Below are positions 43,374 to 52,584 of a DNA stretch of 64,000 nucleotides, piece after piece. The stretch is from NCBI RefSeq assembly GCF_023555415.1, contig NZ_JAKRYL010000007.1, positions 1 to 64,000 on the forward strand. The letters run 5' to 3'. The stretch comes from Halalkalibacter alkaliphilus (GTDB taxonomy: Bacteria; Bacillota; Bacilli; Bacillales; Bacillaceae_D). A program made the translations under genes and the position numbers. The notes under the pieces were generated by a model, which was given only the letters and a program-made list of their open reading frames with translations, was not told the origin of the DNA and made no database searches. How positions within the stretch are numbered: the first letter of the stretch is position 1; each line of letters starts with the position of its first letter.

Positions 43374-44840
43374 TCACCTACTTTGTTTTACAATGTCTTT
43401 TAACACTTTAACCAGCTCTAGTTTGGATGGCTCTTGCAGCACATGTTGAACGTGATAACCTAATTCAATTGCTGCATTAGCCGTCTCAGGTCCGAAACAG
43501 ATAACTTCAGCCCTCTTTGATAATGAATCCGGTGTTTCCTGGCATGCTTTAATTTGCTCTGTCACAACCTTTACGGCTTCTGCACTTGGAAATACAATTG
43601 TATCCACTCGGTTTTCCTCAAGAATACGTTGACAAGTAAAATTGGACTGTTCAATAATTTCGTCTGTATGAGATACATAAAAGTCATGCTCTCCATAGAG
43701 CTCGTACCGTTTCTGCTCACGCTCTTCCCAATTTCTAGATCCAATAACTAGTCGCTTATCTGATTCAATCATCTCATGTACTGGGATCCCAAGACAAGCA
43801 AATGACTCAATTGCCTTAATTGATTTTTGAGATGCACCGTAAAAACGTGATTGAAGAGACCTAATATCGATTCGCTTTTCTCTAAGCTGCGCAAAGAACC
43901 AATCAACTGATTTCGGTGAATGAAATATGATTTGATCATAGTTATGAAAGGTCACATCGATATCCAAATGTTCCCTAGTTACAAAGCGAGGATATTCAAA
44001 TACGTCAGCGCCTAATTTAGTTAATTCTTTTGCAATCTCACTTCGTCCTTCCGTTGTGCGTCCAAATAAAATATGTTTCCCAAAAAGCGGCTGACGTTCA
44101 AACCAGCTTTCTTTCGTTCGCAGTTTAGCTACATCACCTACTAACGTAATGGCGGGATTAGAGAACTTTTCTCTTTGAACAAGTTCTGCAATCGTAGCTA
44201 AATCCCCAGTTAGTGTCTTTTGTTTTCCTACTGTACCCCATTGTACAAGTAGTACAGGTGTATTCGGGTCTCGTCCATGCTCGATAAGCTGCTCACAAAT
44301 ATATGGTAAGTTTTTCACACCCATATAAAAAGCAATTGTATCTATACCGGTCGCTAGCCCTTTCCAGTCTATGATTGGTTGCCCAGTGGGAGATTTATCA
44401 TGCCCTGTTACAACAGCAAATGAGGCTCCATGATCTCGGTGCGTTACTGGAACACCAGCGTATGTAGATGCTCCAATTCCTGCTGTTATTCCCGGTACAA
44501 TCTCATATGAAACTCCGACTTCTTCAAGAGCTGCCGCCTCTTCTCCCACTCGACCATATACACTTGGATCTCCACCTTTTAAGCGAACTACTTGCTTGCC
44601 TTCTAGCGCATATTTCACAAGCAAATCGTTAATAGCTTCTTGTCTAAGTAAGTGTCGATCAGGTAGTTTCCCGCAATAAACTAACTCTGCTCCTGGCTTC
44701 GTAGTCTCAAGTAAGAGTGGATTAACAAGACGGTCGTACAAAACAACATCAGCTATTTCAAGACACTGCTGACCTTTCACTGTCATTAGACGAACATCTC
44801 CTGGACCTGCGCCAATTAAATATACATATCCTTTAGTCAT
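43374..44840 (-). CDS. Fused uroporphyrinogen-III methyltransferase / uroporphyrinogen-III synthase
   Basis: A 488-residue fusion. Residues 1-240 form the SAM-dependent methyltransferase (LIGAGPGDVRLMTVKG near 8-23, RLKGGDPSVYGRVGEEA near 82-98, GIGASTYAGVPVTHRDH). Residues 250-488 form a HemD-like domain (FGRTTEGRSEIAKEL, the IIFHSPKSVDWFF segment, FGPETANAAIELGY). It makes precorrin-2 from uroporphyrinogen III and may also make that substrate. First gene of the operon, with AAAGGAG before the ATG and a clear sigma-A promoter. Confidence 0.9.
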   Translation of the reverse strand: MTKGYVYLIGAGPGDVRLMTVKGQQCLEIADVVLYDRLVNPLLLETTKPGAELVYCGKLPDRHLLRQEAINDLLVKYALEGKQVVRLKGGDPSVYGRVGEEAAALEEVGVSYEIVPGITAGIGASTYAGVPVTHRDHGASFAVVTGHDKSPTGQPIIDWKGLATGIDTIAFYMGVKNLPYICEQLIEHGRDPNTPVLLVQWGTVGKQKTLTGDLATIAELVQREKFSNPAITLVGDVAKLRTKESWFERQPLFGKHILFGRTTEGRSEIAKELTKLGADVFEYPRFVTREHLDIDVTFHNYDQIIFHSPKSVDWFFAQLREKRIDIRSLQSRFYGASQKSIKAIESFACLGIPVHEMIESDKRLVIGSRNWEEREQKRYELYGEHDFYVSHTDEIIEQSNFTCQRILEENRVDTIVFPSAEAVKVVTEQIKACQETPDSLSKRAEVICFGPETANAAIELGYHVQHVLQEPSKLELVKVLKDIVKQSR

Positions 44841-44913
44841 TATGATTCTCCTTTAAGCTATCTGTAAATACGGATCAAAATTATATTTCCGACTTTTTTT
44901 ATATGTTTTATCA

Positions 44914-44942
44914 ATTATAATATACCGAAAGCCTGATCTCAA
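44914..44942 (-). promoter_or_regulatory. Promoter of the siroheme operon
   Basis: TTGAGA (44937-44942), 17 bases, perfect TATAAT (44914-44919) on the minus strand, about 75 bases before the start. A partly symmetric stretch CGGA...TCCG lies in the leader near 44870-44892. Confidence 0.78.
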
Positions 44943-45013
44943 TTGAAAAAATACATTAATGTTAGTCTTACTCTCTCTAAATGTTTTACCCACTGTTAAA
45001 TTTCAATAATCAA

Positions 45014-45030
45014 TGTCAGATTATCTGACA
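45014..45030 (+). promoter_or_regulatory. TnrA/GlnR box
   Basis: TGTCAGATTATCTGACA is a perfect palindrome and matches the GlnR/TnrA consensus TGTnAnATTTTnTnACA at all but one fixed base. It is centred about 40 bases upstream of TATGAT (45061-45066), that is, near -51 from the expected start point, the spacing of TnrA-activated promoters. This suggests tnrA activates itself, as in B. subtilis. Confidence 0.88.
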
Positions 45031-45110
45031 TTCCCAACCACTCACCACCTGTATATGTGCTATGATAGTGAAAAGATCTGAACATTCTAACTTAATAAGG
45101 GGTGGAATGG

Positions 45111-45416
45111 GTGTCAACATATAAAGATAAAAAAGTAATTACAATTGGAATTGTTAGTGAACTTACAGGCCTTTCAGAAAGAAAGATTCGTTATTATGAA
45201 GAAAGAAAACTAATCTATCCTGAAAGATCTAAAGGCGGAACAAGAAAATATTCATTTCTAGACGTTGAGCGACTACTAGATATTGCAAATAAAATGGAAG
45301 ATGGTATGCAAACATTTGAAATTCGAAAAATGGAACAAAAACAAATGCAGAAAAAAGAAGTACGCGATCGTATGCTTCGCGGACAGCTTAATGCCGCATT
45401 TAATATTCGTAAGTAA
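45111..45416 (+). CDS. tnrA: Nitrogen regulator TnrA
   Basis: A MerR-family regulator of 101 residues. The winged helix has [21 protein letters not shown], then [20 protein letters not shown], nearly as in B. subtilis TnrA. The short C-terminus ([14 protein letters not shown]) matches the TnrA tail that binds feedback-inhibited glutamine synthetase, and no glnA follows, which excludes GlnR. I choose GTG at 45111; an earlier GTG overlaps the AAGGGG ribosome site. A TnrA box lies upstream. Confidence 0.92.
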   Translation: MSTYKDKKVITIGIVSELTGLSERKIRYYEERKLIYPERSKGGTRKYSFLDVERLLDIANKMEDGMQTFEIRKMEQKQMQKKEVRDRMLRGQLNAAFNIRK

Positions 45417-45417
45417 G

Positions 45418-45455
45418 ACATGTGTGACGAGAGATCGTTATACATGTTTTTTTTG
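45418..45455 (+). terminator. Possible terminator after tnrA
   Basis: ACATGT repeats flank about 18 bases and are followed by eight T. The stem is short (6 bp, self-complementary). Confidence 0.5.
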
Positions 45456-45559
45456 GCGTTTTTTCAATAGGTTATCTTTATTTTATCTTTTTATCATAGA
45501 ACGTAAAGCCCTTTGACAAACTAACATAAAAACAGAGTGTTTAGAAAAGGTGGATGGCT

Positions 45560-46369
45560 ATGCGATTTAGATTCATAATTATGTTTTTTTTATGTATGTT
45601 CCTGGTCTCCTTGAGTCCTACTTCATTATTTGCCAATGAGAACAAACAAGTTGCCATCATCATTGATGACTTTGGAGGAAAAGTAAAAGGAGTTGAGTCT
45701 TTTTTAGATGGCAATATTCCCATTACTGCGGCAGTTATGCCATTTATGGAGCAATCAACTGAACAAGCAAAGCTTGCCCATCAAGCAGGACTTGAAGTTA
45801 TGATCCATATACCCATGGAACCTAAAAAGGGGAAGGCATCTTGGCTCGGGCCAAATGCGATTACAAGTGACTTGTCTGATGAAGAAATACGAAAAAGAGT
45901 ATTAGCAGCCATTGAGAATGTTCCTTTTGCAAAAGGGATCAACAACCATATGGGATCTAAGATTGTGGAAGACGAACGAATTATTCGTATCATTTTAGAA
46001 ATTGCTAAACAAAAAGGGCTATATGTAATTGATAGTGGAACAAGCTCATCTTCTGTGATTCCTAAATTAGCAAGTGAGATGAATATTCCTCACGCAACAA
46101 GAAGTATCTTTATCGACGATACTCACTCTTCAAAAGAACATGTTATGAAGCAAATGTCGTCTTTATTAAAAATAGCAAAAAAAGATAAAAAAGCAATTGC
46201 AATAGGGCATGTAGGAATAAAAGGTCATGAAACGTTTGCAGGTATCTCAAATACACTTCCATTATTTACGAAAGAACAGGTGAAAATTGTACCTGTATCA
46301 CATCTATTGGACACTGAAATAGAGAAAGACCCTATTCATTTTTGGCATCCTAAAGAAAAGGAGGATTAA
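45560..46369 (+). CDS. Divergent polysaccharide deacetylase (YibQ family)
   Basis: A 269-residue exported protein with a signal peptide (residues 1-26, hydrophobic core IIMFFLCMFLVSL). The catalytic domain is of NodB type: VAIIIDDFGG near 31-40 supplies the metal Asp pair, followed by TAAVMPFM, EVMIHIPMEP near 84 (His), INNHMGSKI near 133, and VIDSGTSSSS. These proteins probably act on cell-wall or exported glycans; the substrate is not shown. I choose the ATG at 45560, 6 bases from AAAAGGTGG. It leads a three-gene run with a 1-base gap to the acetyltransferase. Confidence 0.82.
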   Translation: MRFRFIIMFFLCMFLVSLSPTSLFANENKQVAIIIDDFGGKVKGVESFLDGNIPITAAVMPFMEQSTEQAKLAHQAGLEVMIHIPMEPKKGKASWLGPNAITSDLSDEEIRKRVLAAIENVPFAKGINNHMGSKIVEDERIIRIILEIAKQKGLYVIDSGTSSSSVIPKLASEMNIPHATRSIFIDDTHSSKEHVMKQMSSLLKIAKKDKKAIAIGHVGIKGHETFAGISNTLPLFTKEQVKIVPVSHLLDTEIEKDPIHFWHPKEKED

Positions 46370-46370
46370 A

Positions 46371-46934
46371 ATGACAACACTTACACACTTAGGTAGTAAA
46401 ACGTTTACAGCTAAAGATCATTCAAAAATTATTCTTCGCCCTGCACAAAAGCAAGATGCAAAAGAAATTATCTATTCAGTTTCCTCTATCATTGAGCAAG
46501 GAACTTATATACAAAAAGAACGAGTACGAACAGTTGAAGAGGAAGAAGCATTTATTGAGGAAATGAAAGAAAGCGGGAACATGTATATCGTAGTCGAAGT
46601 AAACGGTGCCGTCCGGGGCATTGCGAGAGTTATCCGAGGTGAATTAGAGATGAAACGACATACTGGTCTCTTTCGAACGTGGCTTCACGAAGATGCACAA
46701 GGAAAGGGAATTGGAAAGAAAGTAATGGAGTACACGCTTGCATGGTGTAACCGAGAATACTTGCATAAATTATGCTTAACGGTTTTTGCTTCAAACAAAG
46801 TAGCCATTAGCTTATACGAAAAAGCTGGGTTCGTCACAGAAGGCATCCAAAAAGAACAAGCATACCTTAATGGTGCGTATGATGACGAATTATTTATGGC
46901 TTATTTTTTTAATCGTAAGAGAAAGGATGTTTGA
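46371..46934 (+). CDS. GNAT-family N-acetyltransferase
   Basis: A 187-residue acetyltransferase. The acetyl-CoA loop is visible in DEDAQGKGIGKKV-like spacing (WLHEDAQGKGIGKKVMEY near 105-122), followed by LTVFASNKVAISLYEKAGF near 139-157, typical of the RimI/YjcF-like group. The acceptor is unknown. One base after the deacetylase gene and overlapping the protease gene by 4 bases, so the three are one operon. Confidence 0.85.
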   Translation: MTTLTHLGSKTFTAKDHSKIILRPAQKQDAKEIIYSVSSIIEQGTYIQKERVRTVEEEEAFIEEMKESGNMYIVVEVNGAVRGIARVIRGELEMKRHTGLFRTWLHEDAQGKGIGKKVMEYTLAWCNREYLHKLCLTVFASNKVAISLYEKAGFVTEGIQKEQAYLNGAYDDELFMAYFFNRKRKDV

Positions 46935-48823
46935 TTCTAATGTTATGGAGAATGGCAAAAACAGTGTTGATTGTTGGTCTCGTAGGGATTGGTCTTGCCA
47001 TAATTGGAAGAGCACTTATTGACGACAATGATTTCACAATCCAAACAAAAAAGATCCCAGAAGAGCTAGAAATCTCGGCAATGAACCACTTAATGGCTGA
47101 AGACCTGACAATGACAACTTCTATGTTCTTAAAACAGCTTTCTGCTCAAATGCAAAGGTGGGCAAATCAAGACTTAACTGATCAAGAGTTACAAACTAGG
47201 TTTGAAGAAGAAGTGACAGAACATCCACATTTTCACGGTTTCGCTATTATCGAAAACGATAAAGTCATTGAACAAGTTGGCCATATTGAGCGAATGGACG
47301 TATCAAAATTAACTCACCGCCATATGAAAAGTAACTTTTCTGACCCTTATTCTGTTGAAGGAAAGCAATACATGTTAATGGGGGAAATGCTTGATGATGG
47401 TCGAACTGTTTTAGGGGAAATTGACTTATCTTTCGTAAAGTCTTTCGTCAAAGGGCTAGCATCCGTAGCTGATGCCAACGGGACTTTTTTCGTTTCTGGG
47501 GCTGATCCTGAAGTTGACTGGAAAACAACTGAAGATATCCCTGAAAATTTAGAAGCAGAAACAGTACCAGAATTAGGTTGGCAAATCGTTGTTCATTCTG
47601 ATGATCAGAAACCAGAACAACTTCAACAACCTTTTTTTGAAAGACAAGCCGTTATTAAATTTAAACACCCCGAAGTTGCTCAAACGTGGTTAATGGAAAA
47701 TCAAGATTTACAAGTTCTTGAAGATCACAATCCAATGTTTGTTGTCGAATCAAAGACGGAATCAACTGAACAATTGATTCAGCGTTTACGTAAAGAATAT
47801 GATTTAGCCATTGCAGAGCCAAATTATAAAATTTCTAAACAAGTTATTCTTTTTTCAACTGACCCAAATGAACCAAGACATACATCTCCAACACAAAACA
47901 ATAGACAACAAAATCAGAGAAGGGCAGGAAGAGAACAAGTACAGCAAAATGTATTAACATCAAAACCAAACGATGAATTTTTCGAGCCTTATCAGTGGAA
48001 TTTAGATCAAATAGAGATTGATGAAGGATGGGACTTGGCAGGAGGTCAAGGGGTAAAAATCGCCGTCTTAGATACTGGCGTAGACCCAAATCACTTAGAT
48101 ATCGCTGAGAAACTAGGACCAGGATACAACTCGTTTGACGATACCTCTGATTTCTCTGATGCACATGGGCATGGGACACATGTAGCAGGAGTAGCTGCTG
48201 CCTTAACAAACAATGTAACAGGAATAGCTGGTGTGTCTTGGGATAGTACGATTTTGCCTGTTAAAGTATTAAATGATGAAGGAGAAGGTTCATCGTTTGA
48301 AGTGGCTAAAGGAATTTACTGGGCCGTAGAACAAGGAGCTGATGTCATCAATATGAGTCTTGGCGATTACTACTCTTCTGATTTATTACATGAGGCAATT
48401 CGATATGCATATGAACAAGATGTTGTCTTAATTGCTGCATCTGGAAATGATAATGTCCAAGACCCTATGTACCCTGCACAATATGAAGAGGTGTTCACAG
48501 TTGCAGCTGTTGATGAGGCAAGAAATCGTGCATTTTTCTCCAATTACGGTGAACATATCGATGTTACAGCACCAGGTGAACATATACCAAGCTTGTTTCC
48601 GGATAACAACTATGTAGTGATGTCTGGTACATCTATGGCAGCTCCACATGTTGCTGGCTTGGCTGGGCTTATTCGTTCACTGCGTCCGGATTTAACAAAT
48701 GAAGAAGTATACAACGTTATGCGTTCAACAGCTAAAGACCTCGGTACAGCGGGACACGATCCATACTATGGATTTGGTGAAATTGATGTAGCTGCCGCTT
48801 TACAATCAATAACCAATCAATAA
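46931..48823 (+). CDS. Membrane-anchored S8 subtilisin-like protease
   Basis: A 630-residue protein. Residues 9-28 form a signal anchor; about 40-215 is an extracytoplasmic domain of unknown type; about 235-305 resembles an inhibitor-like propeptide (QAVIKFKHPEVAQTW, ending AIAEPNYKI); a Gln/Arg-rich linker follows; the catalytic domain runs from about 350. The triad is complete: Asp in AVLDTGVDPNH, His in GHGTHVAGVAA, Ser in SGTSMAAPHVAG, with ASGNDN as the oxyanion segment. The catalytic domain is acidic, as usual in alkaliphile proteases. Possible roles are envelope quality control or processing at the membrane. Coupled to the GNAT gene. Confidence 0.88.
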   Translation: MILMLWRMAKTVLIVGLVGIGLAIIGRALIDDNDFTIQTKKIPEELEISAMNHLMAEDLTMTTSMFLKQLSAQMQRWANQDLTDQELQTRFEEEVTEHPHFHGFAIIENDKVIEQVGHIERMDVSKLTHRHMKSNFSDPYSVEGKQYMLMGEMLDDGRTVLGEIDLSFVKSFVKGLASVADANGTFFVSGADPEVDWKTTEDIPENLEAETVPELGWQIVVHSDDQKPEQLQQPFFERQAVIKFKHPEVAQTWLMENQDLQVLEDHNPMFVVESKTESTEQLIQRLRKEYDLAIAEPNYKISKQVILFSTDPNEPRHTSPTQNNRQQNQRRAGREQVQQNVLTSKPNDEFFEPYQWNLDQIEIDEGWDLAGGQGVKIAVLDTGVDPNHLDIAEKLGPGYNSFDDTSDFSDAHGHGTHVAGVAAALTNNVTGIAGVSWDSTILPVKVLNDEGEGSSFEVAKGIYWAVEQGADVINMSLGDYYSSDLLHEAIRYAYEQDVVLIAASGNDNVQDPMYPAQYEEVFTVAAVDEARNRAFFSNYGEHIDVTAPGEHIPSLFPDNNYVVMSGTSMAAPHVAGLAGLIRSLRPDLTNEEVYNVMRSTAKDLGTAGHDPYYGFGEIDVAAALQSITNQ

Positions 48824-48856
48824 ACAGCATTCTTTGCAATGCGTTAATACAATAAA

Positions 48857-48982
48857 GGAGGGTCTGACCCCTCCCTTCTTGCTCGATTCCAGAATTTCAA
48901 TTTTAAAAATAAAAAAGCCAGATTCCCTCTGTGATCATCCGCAATTTAACGCGGTGAAGATACACAGAGGGGTCTGACCCCT
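48857..48982. repeat. Pair of GGGTCTGACCCC repeats flanking a hairpin
   Basis: GGAGGGTCTGACCCCTCC (48857-48874) and AGGGGTCTGACCCCT (48968-48982) are palindromic copies about 95 bases apart. Between them CCCTCTGTG (48925-48933) pairs with CACAGAGGG (48963-48971), enclosing an inner CCGC/GCGG stem. The block fills the gap between the convergent protease and DUF3906 genes and probably ends both transcripts; it overlaps the DUF3906 stop. Confidence 0.75.
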
Positions 48983-49181
48983 AAATGACAAACCCTGCTG
49001 TTTTTCCAACAGGTTTTTTTTCTTGTAGTGTAATAGACGTAATGATCGGTAATTTTAAATAATTTTTTTCAACTTCTTGCTCAGCAGTTGAAAATGCACT
49101 TTCTTCATTTGCTGCGACAACAACAACAGTCACATTCCCTCGCTCTTCTATTTCTACGTCAAATCGATATAAATGCATCAT
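48981..49181 (-). CDS. DUF3906 family protein
   Basis: A 66-residue protein with the DUF3906 pattern: HLYRFDVEIEERGNVTVVVV, AANEESAFSTAEQEVEKNYL. It looks like a small alpha/beta protein of unknown function. Its start overlaps the sulfite reductase stop by 4 bases (ATGA), so it is the last gene of the sulfate operon, which suggests a link to sulfite reduction. Confidence 0.75.
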   Translation of the reverse strand: MMHLYRFDVEIEERGNVTVVVVAANEESAFSTAEQEVEKNYLKLPIITSITLQEKKPVGKTAGFVI

Positions 49182-50797
49182 GCTGTCTCTAAAATGTCAT
49201 CTAATGCAGTTTGCAGAGCATCATGACCTACACGGTTGTAGAAGTCAAAGAATACCTCGTTTGGCTCTTTGTTTTCTTCAAAATAACGTAGGAAGGCTGC
49301 TAATGCAGGTGCAAGCTCATCTGCTTCGATTTTTCCTTTTAGCTTGTTGTTAAATTGAGCAACTTCTTTTTCAAGAGTTCCACCAACATAAAATTCAAAA
49401 GCTTCAACCATCTTTTTATCCTTGTTCTTCATCTTCACACCTTGAAGACCTATGTCGGCAATTTGACGTTGACCACATGCGTTTGGACAGCCAATCATAT
49501 GGATACGCACAGGGACATCAACTGCGACATGCTCGTCCAAATACTCTGCTACACGTCTCATTCGCTCTTTTGTTTCAACAAGTGCTAGGTTACAATACTC
49601 GATCCCCGTACAGGAAACTGAATACCCAATGAAGTTTTTAGGTTCAAGTTTAATACGATCAAATAAAGGCTCTTGCAAAAGCGCTTCCACTTTCTCATTA
49701 GCTACGTTTGGAATTACTAGGTTTTGAGAGTTACACGTGCGAATTTCACCGTTTCCGTAATCTCTTGCAATTCGAGCAAGATCAAACCACTCATCTGAAT
49801 TCATTCGACCAACAGGAACATTGAATCCAACATAACTTAAACCTTCTTGCTTTTGTGCATGTACTCCGTAGAAATATCCACCGTTCCACTCCTCTAATTT
49901 GCATGTTCCTTTGGCAGGGAGCTCACCAGTATACTCAAGTAGCTTTTCTTTAAACTTTTCAACACCCCAGTCAGCAACTAAGAATTTCAAGCGTGCACGA
50001 TGACGTTTCTCACGATAACCATAGTCACGATAGATTGACGTAATTGCAATCGCAACATCTTTCACTTTTTCCGGAAGAACAAATACATCCAACTCTTCTG
50101 CAAGGTATGGTTTAGCTGATAATCCGCCTCCAACTTTCACATGAAACCCTATTACCTCTTCACCATTGATTACTTTCACAGCTGGAGTAAACGACATACA
50201 GTTAATGCGATCATGGCCAGCATTATGTACATTTCCTGATATTGACATCTTAAACTTACGTGGTAAATTTGAAAAGTCTGAATTACGTTGGAAAAAACGA
50301 TAAACATCTTCAACGATCTCTCTCGTATCGAATAACTCATTTGGATCTACACCAGCAAGTGGATTGCCCATGATTGTTCTTGGGATATCTCCACATGCCC
50401 CTACAGACGAAAGACCAACTGACTCTAAACGTTTAAAAATGTCAGGTAAGTTTTCAATTGTTAACCAATGATATTGAATTGCTTGACGTGTTGTAATGTC
50501 GATCACATCACGGCCATAATCACGACCAATTCCAGCTAGAACTTCTGCCTGTTCATTTGTAATTAATCCTGATGGAATATTGACTCGCATCATAAAATGC
50601 CCATCTTCTTTTGGCTTTTGTAAATAAAGGCCAGCCCATTTAAATAAGCTCCAGTCTTCTTTCGGAATAGAATCAAATCCACTTTCTGCATACTTTTCAA
50701 TATCATTTAGAATTTCAAGACCATCTTTTTCTAATTTGCGAAGCTCATCCTTATTTAACTTTTCTGGCTCCTCTGCCCAAATCTTTTCATATGCCAT
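49178..50797 (-). CDS. Single-subunit sulfite (or nitrite) reductase, siroheme and 4Fe-4S
   Basis: A 539-residue enzyme reducing sulfite to sulfide by six electrons. Two NIR/SIR ferredoxin-like halves (about 55-120 and 305-370) and the cofactor cysteines CTGIEYC and GCPNAC (about 404-447) bridging siroheme and the cluster. It resembles the NirA/Sir type that takes electrons from ferredoxin, unlike the two-subunit NADPH enzyme of B. subtilis. Its place after cysC, with siroheme genes nearby, favours sulfite as substrate. The start is 15 bases after cysC ends. Confidence 0.9.
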   Translation of the reverse strand: MAYEKIWAEEPEKLNKDELRKLEKDGLEILNDIEKYAESGFDSIPKEDWSLFKWAGLYLQKPKEDGHFMMRVNIPSGLITNEQAEVLAGIGRDYGRDVIDITTRQAIQYHWLTIENLPDIFKRLESVGLSSVGACGDIPRTIMGNPLAGVDPNELFDTREIVEDVYRFFQRNSDFSNLPRKFKMSISGNVHNAGHDRINCMSFTPAVKVINGEEVIGFHVKVGGGLSAKPYLAEELDVFVLPEKVKDVAIAITSIYRDYGYREKRHRARLKFLVADWGVEKFKEKLLEYTGELPAKGTCKLEEWNGGYFYGVHAQKQEGLSYVGFNVPVGRMNSDEWFDLARIARDYGNGEIRTCNSQNLVIPNVANEKVEALLQEPLFDRIKLEPKNFIGYSVSCTGIEYCNLALVETKERMRRVAEYLDEHVAVDVPVRIHMIGCPNACGQRQIADIGLQGVKMKNKDKKMVEAFEFYVGGTLEKEVAQFNNKLKGKIEADELAPALAAFLRYFEENKEPNEVFFDFYNRVGHDALQTALDDILETA

Positions 50798-50811
50798 AAT
50801 CTATTTGCCCC

Positions 50812-51408
50812 CTATAGGATGTTCTTCACTTGCAAATAATTTATTATTGCATTAACTGATTCTTCAACAGTTTGTTTATCCGAATCAACAATAATTTCTG
50901 GAGCACCTGGCTCCTCATAAGGCGAACTAATTCCTGTGAATTCAGGTATTTCCCCAGCACGAGCTTTTTTATAAAGTCCTTTTGGATCACGTTCTTCACA
51001 AGCCTCTAAAGAACAACGCACATAAACTTCAATAAATTCTCCGTCTTCCACTAATTCACGAACTCGATCGCGGTCTTCTTTAAAAGGAGAAATAAAGGCC
51101 GTACAAACGATTGTACCTGCATCGACAAAAAGTTTGGCTACCTCACCGATTCGTCTAATATTCTCTTTCCGGTCTTCATCACTAAACCCAAGTCCTTTAT
51201 TTAAGCCATGGCGAACATTATCCCCATCTAAAACATAACTGTTCTTCCCTTGCTTAAAAAGTTGTTGCTCTAAAGCATTAGCTAGCGTTGACTTCCCTGC
51301 ACCTGAAAGGCCTGTAAACCAAAGTATTGCACTCTTATGACCGTTGCGCTCTTGTCTCTCCTCTTTCTTTATCGTTGTCTCATGCCAAACAATATTATTA
51401 TCTGCCAT
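50812..51408 (-). CDS. cysC: Adenylylsulfate kinase
   Basis: Phosphorylates APS to PAPS. P-loop [11 protein letters not shown] near residues 32-42, [15 protein letters not shown] near 60-74, and [13 protein letters not shown] near 103-115. The ATG at 51408 (198 residues) has GAGGGGGAG 4 bases upstream; the frame extends 24 codons further without a ribosome site. It lies between cysP and sir in the sulfate operon. Confidence 0.93.
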   Translation of the reverse strand: MADNNIVWHETTIKKEERQERNGHKSAILWFTGLSGAGKSTLANALEQQLFKQGKNSYVLDGDNVRHGLNKGLGFSDEDRKENIRRIGEVAKLFVDAGTIVCTAFISPFKEDRDRVRELVEDGEFIEVYVRCSLEACEERDPKGLYKKARAGEIPEFTGISSPYEEPGAPEIIVDSDKQTVEESVNAIINYLQVKNIL

Positions 51409-51489
51409 TATAGCTCCCCCTCTAAAAATTCTGATAATTTTAGTTGTTATTAAAATAAAGTTCCTTTGTTCATTTGTCAATTCGCTGAT

Positions 51490-52566
51490 TTATATTCCTG
51501 CCCCATCATCATACGTCGTTCGTCTTTCTTGTCTAGCCGCTTGATACATGCTATAAGCTCCAGCAGTGGCGATCAGTACACTTACTAAGACAAATAGGGT
51601 GTAGTAATCACCTTTTTTAAATAGAAGAATAAGTCCATACGACAAAACGAGTGAAAATAACGGAGAAACAATCCAAACTTTTAAAATTTGTTTGAGGATG
51701 CTTTTTTGCCATAAGCGCAAGCCGCCCTCTACCGTACCAATTCCAATAATTGCTGAAGTTGTCACTTGTGTTAATGGAACGGGCAATCCAAAAATAGACG
51801 CCGTTATAACAAGAGAGCCTCCAGTTAACGAAACGGTACTACCTTGTAACAAGCTTAATTTCGTAATTCGCTTCCCGTTTGTCTCAAGGACACGACCACC
51901 TAATAGAAGCGCGCCGATAGCTACAAAGAAGCCTCCAAGTAAAATCGCCGGACCGATTTCTAGCAGACCTGCACCTACAAGAGGGCCCACTGCATTTGCA
52001 ACATTGTTCATCCCTGCTGCATAAGCTTCCATACAGCCACTAATAATGAGCAACATGACTAGTGGTTTCCGCCACTTCCCCTTTCCCGTTAGATCAGGAT
52101 ATTTATTCTCTAACTTTCTTACTAAATGACCTGCTGCATAAGCAAAAAGAAAGGCAACAATCGGAACAATGACCCAAAATGAAACGATCATGAGTAACTT
52201 ATCAAAGAAAAGCGATTGATAAGCTATTCCAGCTCCTACAATCGCTCCAACAACGACTTCACTTGTTGATAATGGAATCCCTAGCAAATTAGCAATAAAT
52301 AAAGAGAGACATGCAGCACCTAGGATGATAATCACGAGTTCTACATCAACGATGGAAGTGGGAATAATCCCACTTCCTATCGTCCGCACAACCTCTCCAC
52401 CTGCTAGTGCACCTAAGAACGCAAATACTCCTACAAGCAGCATCGCATTTCGTTTTTTAGGGATCGCACCGCTCCCGTATGCAGGCCCCATTGCCGCGGC
52501 GGTTCCACTAGCTCCTATATTCATTGCAAAGAAACATGCAATAATGATCGCGGCAATGGCTAACAT
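51490..52566 (-). CDS. cysP: Sulfate permease of the PiT family (CysP)
   Basis: A 358-residue membrane protein with about eleven spans in two PiT-like halves (GASGTAAAMGPAYGSG near 17-32, and AAGMNNVANAVGPLVGAGL near 186-204). PiT proteins mostly carry phosphate, but this placement between sat and cysC matches CysP of B. subtilis, a proton-coupled sulfate importer of 354 residues. AAAGGAAGGAAG precedes the ATG. Confidence 0.88.
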   Translation of the reverse strand: MLAIAAIIIACFFAMNIGASGTAAAMGPAYGSGAIPKKRNAMLLVGVFAFLGALAGGEVVRTIGSGIIPTSIVDVELVIIILGAACLSLFIANLLGIPLSTSEVVVGAIVGAGIAYQSLFFDKLLMIVSFWVIVPIVAFLFAYAAGHLVRKLENKYPDLTGKGKWRKPLVMLLIISGCMEAYAAGMNNVANAVGPLVGAGLLEIGPAILLGGFFVAIGALLLGGRVLETNGKRITKLSLLQGSTVSLTGGSLVITASIFGLPVPLTQVTTSAIIGIGTVEGGLRLWQKSILKQILKVWIVSPLFSLVLSYGLILLFKKGDYYTLFVLVSVLIATAGAYSMYQAARQERRTTYDDGAGI

Positions 52567-52584
52567 ACTATGACTTCCTTCCTT

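Noticed and set aside
47844-48209. 121-residue minus-strand ORF inside the subtilase gene
   Set aside because: Antisense to the catalytic domain, which has an intact triad on the plus strand.
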